Below are positions 52,018 to 55,631 of a stretch of 55,631 bases of DNA, piece after piece. Each line of letters begins with the position of its first letter. Within the stretch, counting starts at the first letter, position 1. The stretch is from Clostridiales bacterium. Its GTDB lineage: Bacteria; Bacillota; Clostridia; Christensenellales; CAG-138. The translations under genes were made by a program, and so were the position numbers. A model generated the notes under the pieces. That model made no database searches. It was not told the origin of the DNA and saw nothing but the letters and a program-made list of their open reading frames with translations. The DNA lies in contig JAILRE010000039.1 of the NCBI GenBank assembly GCA_024698505.1, positions 1-55,631 on the forward strand. Reading direction: 5' to 3'.

Positions 52018-52881
52018 CTATCTCACCTCCCTCTGACGCGTCAGGTAGCGATGATAGTGATCGACAGCTTTGATGACATATTCCTGCAGCTGTCTGTCGG
52101 TATAGCTGTCGGGCACCTTGCCCTTAAGGGCGGAGAGCGGAACGCTGACCCTTTCCTTCTGGTTGGGCTTTTCCTCCGCCATGATCTCGGCAATGGCGTC
52201 CTCGTCGAGCTTGCCCTCGCCGCTGAGCTTTTTCAGCCGGCATGCCTGGGAAAGCGAAGGCGTCGCGAGAGTAACGCCGATCTCGGTGAAGAGCATTTCC
52301 TGCTCCTCTTGTGAGAGATATGAAAGCTCTACCGCGGGCGTGAACGCGATGCGTTCCTCGTCCACCATGCGCAGGAGAGGCGGGATAAGGTTGGTCAGGC
52401 GAATGTAGCGCTGGATCTGATTTCGGCTTTCACCAGCTTCTTCAGCCATGATCTGGTCGGTTCGTTTTTGTGTCCCAACTTGGGACACATTTTTCGATGG
52501 TCTTCCCGGCTGTCTGCTCAACGCTTCCAGCTTCAACTTATACGCAAACGCCTTCTCGCTCGGGAGCAGCTTCTCCCTGTGCAGATTGCTGTCGACAAGC
52601 GCGACCGCGGCCTGATCCCTCGTCATATCCATCTCGATGGCGGGGATAGTTGCAAGCCCCGCGCGCTTCGCCGCGTGTATGCGGCGGTGCCCGGATATGA
52701 CCTCATACCCGCCCTCAATCGGACGGACGTTGATCGGCGTCATAATGCCGTGCTCTTCGATGCTCTCAACGAGCCTGTCCATCTCTTCGTCGTCGACCAC
52801 CCTGTACGGGTGCCCCTTGAAGGGACGAAGCTCTGAGATGCTGATCTCTGTAATGGTTTCTTTTGCTTTGTTTGTATTCAT
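52018..52881 (-). CDS. ParB/RepB/Spo0J family protein
   Basis: A 287-residue ParB-like protein. The N-terminal domain (~12-105) has ISELRPFKGHPYRVV, GHRRIHAAKRAGL (the CTP/DNA-handling GxRR box) and ALVDSNLHREKLLPSEKA. An HTH region follows (~125-185; AEEAGESRNQIQRYIRLTNL). C-terminal part is helical. Such proteins are common on integrative elements, where they may aid maintenance or regulate transfer. No parA is adjacent. AAGGAG precedes the ATG. Confidence 0.9.
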   Translation of the reverse strand: MNTNKAKETITEISISELRPFKGHPYRVVDDEEMDRLVESIEEHGIMTPINVRPIEGGYEVISGHRRIHAAKRAGLATIPAIEMDMTRDQAAVALVDSNLHREKLLPSEKAFAYKLKLEALSRQPGRPSKNVSQVGTQKRTDQIMAEEAGESRNQIQRYIRLTNLIPPLLRMVDEERIAFTPAVELSYLSQEEQEMLFTEIGVTLATPSLSQACRLKKLSGEGKLDEDAIAEIMAEEKPNQKERVSVPLSALKGKVPDSYTDRQLQEYVIKAVDHYHRYLTRQREVR

Positions 52882-52915
52882 TTTGATTCTCCTTGTAATT
52901 AGATTTGAATTTTAT

Positions 52916-52968
52916 GGCAGCCGAAAGCTGCCGTTACAGTTGACTGTAAGGCTCCTTTGTGGTATAAT
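52916..52968 (+). promoter_or_regulatory. Promoter and operator of the Fic gene
   Basis: TTGACT (52940-52945), 17 bp, TATAAT (52963-52968). The perfect palindrome TTACAG-TTGA-CTGTAA (52934-52949) covers the -35, and a GGCAGC-CGAAA-GCTGCC hairpin lies just upstream (52916-52932). This suggests repression by a small dimeric regulator or by the Fic protein itself. Confidence 0.7.
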
Positions 52969-53002
52969 AAAATTGTGAAAAACCCAAAGGAACAATAGAA
53001 AA

Positions 53003-54169
53003 ATGACCGATTTTGACGACGATCTCACACCTGAAAAAGACCCCTTTGAGGAGTATGAAAAAGCGCACGACCCGGAAGCTTCGGAGCGTGCGTATATTTG
53101 GCGTACCGCCATCGGTCTTCAGCGCGTGGACGGGCTCACTGCTTCCGATTATCTTTATGAGACCGCGGCAAGGAACGTCTCGGGCGAGATAACCGTCGGC
53201 GAGGCGGCAAAGCTCATAGAGGATTATTACCGCACCGACCGCAAGCAAAGTGAGCCCCGCACGGAAGAGGCCGACAAGGTCGCCGCCCGCATCAGCGAGA
53301 TACTCTCCGAAAAGGGCTTCACACTCTCTCCCGCTCAGTATCTCTCCATCCACAAAAGGCTGTTCACCGGGCTTTACAAGCACGCGGGCGAGCTTCGCAT
53401 CTATAACATTACCAAGAAGGAATGGGTGCTTGACGGCGACACCGTGACCTACGGCGGCTGGACGGAGCTGCGCGCGACGCTCGAATACGACATTTCCACG
53501 GAGAAGGCCTTCGACTATTCCGACCTATCCATGGATGAGGTCATCCGTCACCTTGCCGTGTTCATCTCAAGGCTTTGGCAGATACACGTTTTCGGTGAGG
53601 GCAATACCCGCACAACGGCGGTGTTCTTTATCCTTTACCTGAGGTCGCTCGGCTTTGACGTGAACAACGACCTGTTTGAAAAGCACTCCTGGTATTTCCG
53701 CAACGCGATGGTCCGCGCGAACTACAACAATTTGGCAAAGGGCGTGCACGAGACCACGAAGTATCTCGAACTGTTTTTGAGAAACCTGCTGTTGAGCGAG
53801 GATAACAGTCTGAAAAACAGGGCGATGCATATCTCGGGGAATCTCGATATTGCAGAAAGCGACGCTCAAAAACAAGACATTGGCGCTGAAAAACAAGACA
53901 TTGACCTTGAAAAACGAGACATTGAAGCATTGATTGCCGCAGGCCTTACCCGAAAATCGGCCGCAAATGCGTTGAAGCTGTATTCTGCGTTTGGTTTATC
54001 GCGGTTCTTCGGAAGATCGGACGCAATGGAAATCCTCGGTCTTTCACACGCTCCCGCGTCAACGCTTTTGAAAAAGCTTGCTGAGGCGGAGATCACCTCT
54101 CCCGTCCCCGGCATGGGCAAGGGAAAGTATCGATTCGATCCGGAATTCTTCAAACGCACGGAAGAGTAA
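53003..54169 (+). CDS. Fic family protein with C-terminal winged-helix region
   Basis: A 388-residue protein. Residues ~30-85 (AIGLQRVDGLTASDYLYETA) form a small helical N-terminal domain resembling fused VbhA-type antitoxin segments. The Fic domain (~95-270) has the motif HVFGEGNTRT (His195), which usually transfers AMP onto target proteins; the usual second Arg (GNGRxxR) is absent. Three 7-residue repeats (QKQDIGAE type; 53864-53926) link to a C-terminal winged-helix-like domain (~310-388; LGLSHAPASTLLKKLAEAEI). AAAGGA precedes the ATG. It is divergent from the parB-xis-int operon. Confidence 0.9.
   Translation: MTDFDDDLTPEKDPFEEYEKAHDPEASERAYIWRTAIGLQRVDGLTASDYLYETAARNVSGEITVGEAAKLIEDYYRTDRKQSEPRTEEADKVAARISEILSEKGFTLSPAQYLSIHKRLFTGLYKHAGELRIYNITKKEWVLDGDTVTYGGWTELRATLEYDISTEKAFDYSDLSMDEVIRHLAVFISRLWQIHVFGEGNTRTTAVFFILYLRSLGFDVNNDLFEKHSWYFRNAMVRANYNNLAKGVHETTKYLELFLRNLLLSEDNSLKNRAMHISGNLDIAESDAQKQDIGAEKQDIDLEKRDIEALIAAGLTRKSAANALKLYSAFGLSRFFGRSDAMEILGLSHAPASTLLKKLAEAEITSPVPGMGKGKYRFDPEFFKRTEE
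53864..53926 (+). repeat. Three in-frame 21-bp tandem repeats in the Fic gene
   Basis: GCTCAAAAACAAGACATTGGC, GCTGAAAAACAAGACATTGAC and a third diverged unit lie end to end, encoding heptads with pattern x-x-K-Q/R-D-I. Copy number could vary by slippage without changing frame. Confidence 0.85.
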
Positions 54170-54192
54170 AACTGTTACCGCATAAATATGCG

Positions 54193-54220
54193 AAAAGCGC
54201 CCGCTTGCGCGAGCGCTTTT
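54193..54220. terminator. Hairpin terminator between Fic and HEAT genes
   Basis: AAAAGCGC pairs with GCGCTTTT around a 12-nt loop, between convergent genes. Confidence 0.7.
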
Positions 54221-54240
54221 ACGCTGTTCCTGTTATTCTG

Positions 54241-54894
54241 TTATAGTGTCAAGGACTGCAAATCACCGCCGAGTTGGATCCTTTCGATGGCGAAGCGCGC
54301 GCTTTCCCTTATTCCGGGGCTGCGGCTGTGCAGATGCTTTTCGATTAAAGGAACATCTTCCGAGTTACCTATCCTTCCGAGGGATGCGTTCGCGTAGATC
54401 ATTTCATCTCTGTATCGCTTCTCGTCATCCTGCTCAAGGTAAAACGCGAGCGCATCGCGGCTCTGTTTGGTCGCCGAAGCGCCGAGTGCACAAAGTGCGC
54501 TGTGACGCACCAACCACTTCTCGCTTTTGGAGCAGTTCACTATCGGCGCAATATCCATTTCGTCCGGAAGAGTAAGCTCTGCGAGCCGTTCCAGTATCCG
54601 CGAAAGAACATATTTATTGTCCTCGACCACCAGTCGCTGGATCAGGAATTCACACGCTTCACGGTCAAACGATTTTTTCAGCAGCTTTCCGATGATAAAA
54701 TAAGCATTATCTCGTATGTCCCTTGCCTTTTTCTGCGGACTTGCTTCGATTATCCCGATCAGCAAAGGTAAAGCCGCGGGATCGGAGATATTTTCCGCCT
54801 CTCTGTGTGCCTGCCAGCTGATACTCGAATCGCTCGTGCGGGCGCCATCTTTTTCGCTCATTCGGTTTATTAGGTCAACAAGGTATTCTTTCAT
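54241..54894 (-). CDS. HEAT-repeat protein
   Basis: A 217-residue all-helical protein with repeated units (VRHSALCALGASATKQSRDA; IRESARFAIERIQLGGDLQS; IRDNAYFIIGKLLKKSFDRE) of HEAT/PBS-lyase type. Such proteins serve as protein-binding scaffolds. No enzymatic motif is visible and the partner is unknown. It lies between the Fic gene and the relaxase gene inside the integrative element. Confidence 0.8.
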   Translation of the reverse strand: MKEYLVDLINRMSEKDGARTSDSSISWQAHREAENISDPAALPLLIGIIEASPQKKARDIRDNAYFIIGKLLKKSFDREACEFLIQRLVVEDNKYVLSRILERLAELTLPDEMDIAPIVNCSKSEKWLVRHSALCALGASATKQSRDALAFYLEQDDEKRYRDEMIYANASLGRIGNSEDVPLIEKHLHSRSPGIRESARFAIERIQLGGDLQSLTL

Positions 54895-55002
54895 ATTGTG
54901 CTTCCGTGTGACAGATTATTCCTACAGTACTGTATTTGGCTACGGGACTGTTGCCGTAATTATACCATACTGCAAAGTGTTTTCCAACACGATAAGGTAA
55001 AA

Positions 55003-55631
55003 CTACCTTTCTTCCTCCCGATACATCGGCTTACCGTCGATCTCCGGCATATCCTCGAACGCCGCACGCATCTTGGGGATATCTGCCTTGATATCCTCGC
55101 AGATGCGCAGCTCCCGCCGGACGAATCGCAGCTGCTCTGTCAGCTCGGCGATCTCGGGGATTGGTTCCTTCGTCCTGCGCTGTTCCTTTCGGAGCGCCTC
55201 GCGCCTTTCTTCCAGCTCGGCATATTCTACGGCGCGCATTGCGGCGTGCGCGTCAAGCTGATCCTCACAGTCGATCCCGTACTTTTCAAGCAGATCATGC
55301 TGCCGTATGTACCGTTTGAGCTTTCTGACCTCTTCGCGGTTCACCCGGTAAGCGACCTTCTTGCCTTTGCCGAGCCATCCCAGCACGTACATCCACGAAA
55401 GCACGAGCGCGCTGAGGCCCATATCCTTATAGTACGGAACAGGCGGCTTTTCCGCTCTCGGTATGACGAGGACGTCCGTCTGCCTCTCGAAGCTGTCCCA
55501 AAGCATTTCCTCTATATCGTCCTCGGTCATGCTCTTACCGTCCTTTTTAAGACGCAATGGACGCTTTCCCCCGGGAGGGAGGAAAGAAGGATACTTGCAT
55601 CGATGATCGACCGTATAGCCGATCTCCTGCA
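55003..55631 (-). CDS. Relaxase, C-terminal part (runs off window)
   Basis: An open frame continues without stop to the right edge. The entering sequence EIGYTVDHRCKYPSFLPPGG, then KRPLRLKKDGKSMTEDDIEE matches the segment after the nuclease domain of MobA/VirD2-type relaxases from Firmicutes integrative elements (GY-VD--KYP-LKPPGK-R--R). The remaining ~170 residues are helical and charged (LEERREALRKEQRRTKEP). The catalytic Tyr/His part lies outside the window. With int, xis and parB, it identifies a mobilisable or conjugative element. Confidence 0.8.
   Translation of the reverse strand, partial: QEIGYTVDHRCKYPSFLPPGGKRPLRLKKDGKSMTEDDIEEMLWDSFERQTDVLVIPRAEKPPVPYYKDMGLSALVLSWMYVLGWLGKGKKVAYRVNREEVRKLKRYIRQHDLLEKYGIDCEDQLDAHAAMRAVEYAELEERREALRKEQRRTKEPIPEIAELTEQLRFVRRELRICEDIKADIPKMRAAFEDMPEIDGKPMYREEER

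Noticed and set aside
53864..53926. CRISPR-like short repeats
   Set aside because: Three 21-bp units without spacers, in frame within the Fic gene; a coding tandem repeat.

Overview
The window looks like a chromosomal stretch of an uncultured, fairly GC-rich gut-type Clostridia (Firmicutes) genome. Supporting this are sigma-A style promoters (TTGACA/TATAAT with 17-bp spacers) in front of many genes, AGGAGG ribosome sites, a CIRCE heat-shock operator, a BlaI/M56 receptor pair, and Firmicutes-type families (DUF4256, DUF3793, ABC-F, YwaF/TIGR02206). The species cannot be named from sequence alone. No rRNA, tRNA or CRISPR array was found.

Layout. 1-8.2 kb: partial DUF4256 gene, an ABC-F ATPase behind a structured leader with a five-codon leader peptide, a multidomain CoA-disulfide reductase/sulfur-relay protein, acyl-ACP thioesterase, MATE exporter, MsrA and a Nudix hydrolase. 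8.2-15.1 kb: a hairpin-rich non-coding stretch, a secreted lipoprotein pullulanase, and a BlaI repressor/M56 receptor pair whose receptor carries a propeller-like and leucine-rich-repeat ectodomain. 15.2-21.7 kb: Hsp20 under CIRCE, a phosphofructokinase with pyrophosphate-type signatures, a ThrE-like exporter, CTP synthase with a structured leader, and an iron alcohol dehydrogenase. 21.7-28.1 kb: an F-type ATP synthase operon (I-a-c-b-[b'-delta-alpha]-gamma-beta-epsilon) in which a second b subunit, the delta C-terminal domain and alpha form one 736-residue polypeptide. 28.3-36.4 kb: M3 oligopeptidase, RNA methyltransferase, a zinc-ribbon/coiled-coil/membrane protein, an esterase and a cytoplasmic ParB-BMP fusion. 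36.5-37.8 kb: a deletion scar of a rhamnose locus (AraC and rhaA remnants) beside an intact rhaD. 37.9-42.8 kb: VanX-like dipeptidase, P1 peptidase, YdcF protein, and a STAS-kinase-ATPase fusion with a separate STAS protein. 43-49.8 kb: accessory genes, many of them small, including a truncated DUF3793 gene under an iron-box-like palindrome, a low-GC DUF4238 gene, and a terminator/promoter repeat duplicated in front of two genes (promoter part alone in front of a third). 49.8-55.6 kb: a 720-bp structured non-coding region, then the end of an integrative element: tyrosine integrase, excisionase-like HTH, ParB, Fic protein, HEAT-repeat protein and a relaxase that runs off the window.

The strongest novelty candidate is the b'-delta-alpha ATP synthase fusion. 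It poses a stoichiometry problem (three alpha but one delta per enzyme) that a possible internal start codon in the fused gene could solve. Next come the three-way-junction element beside the integrase, the ABC-F attenuator-like leader, the STAS-kinase-ATPase switch protein and the unusual M56 receptor.
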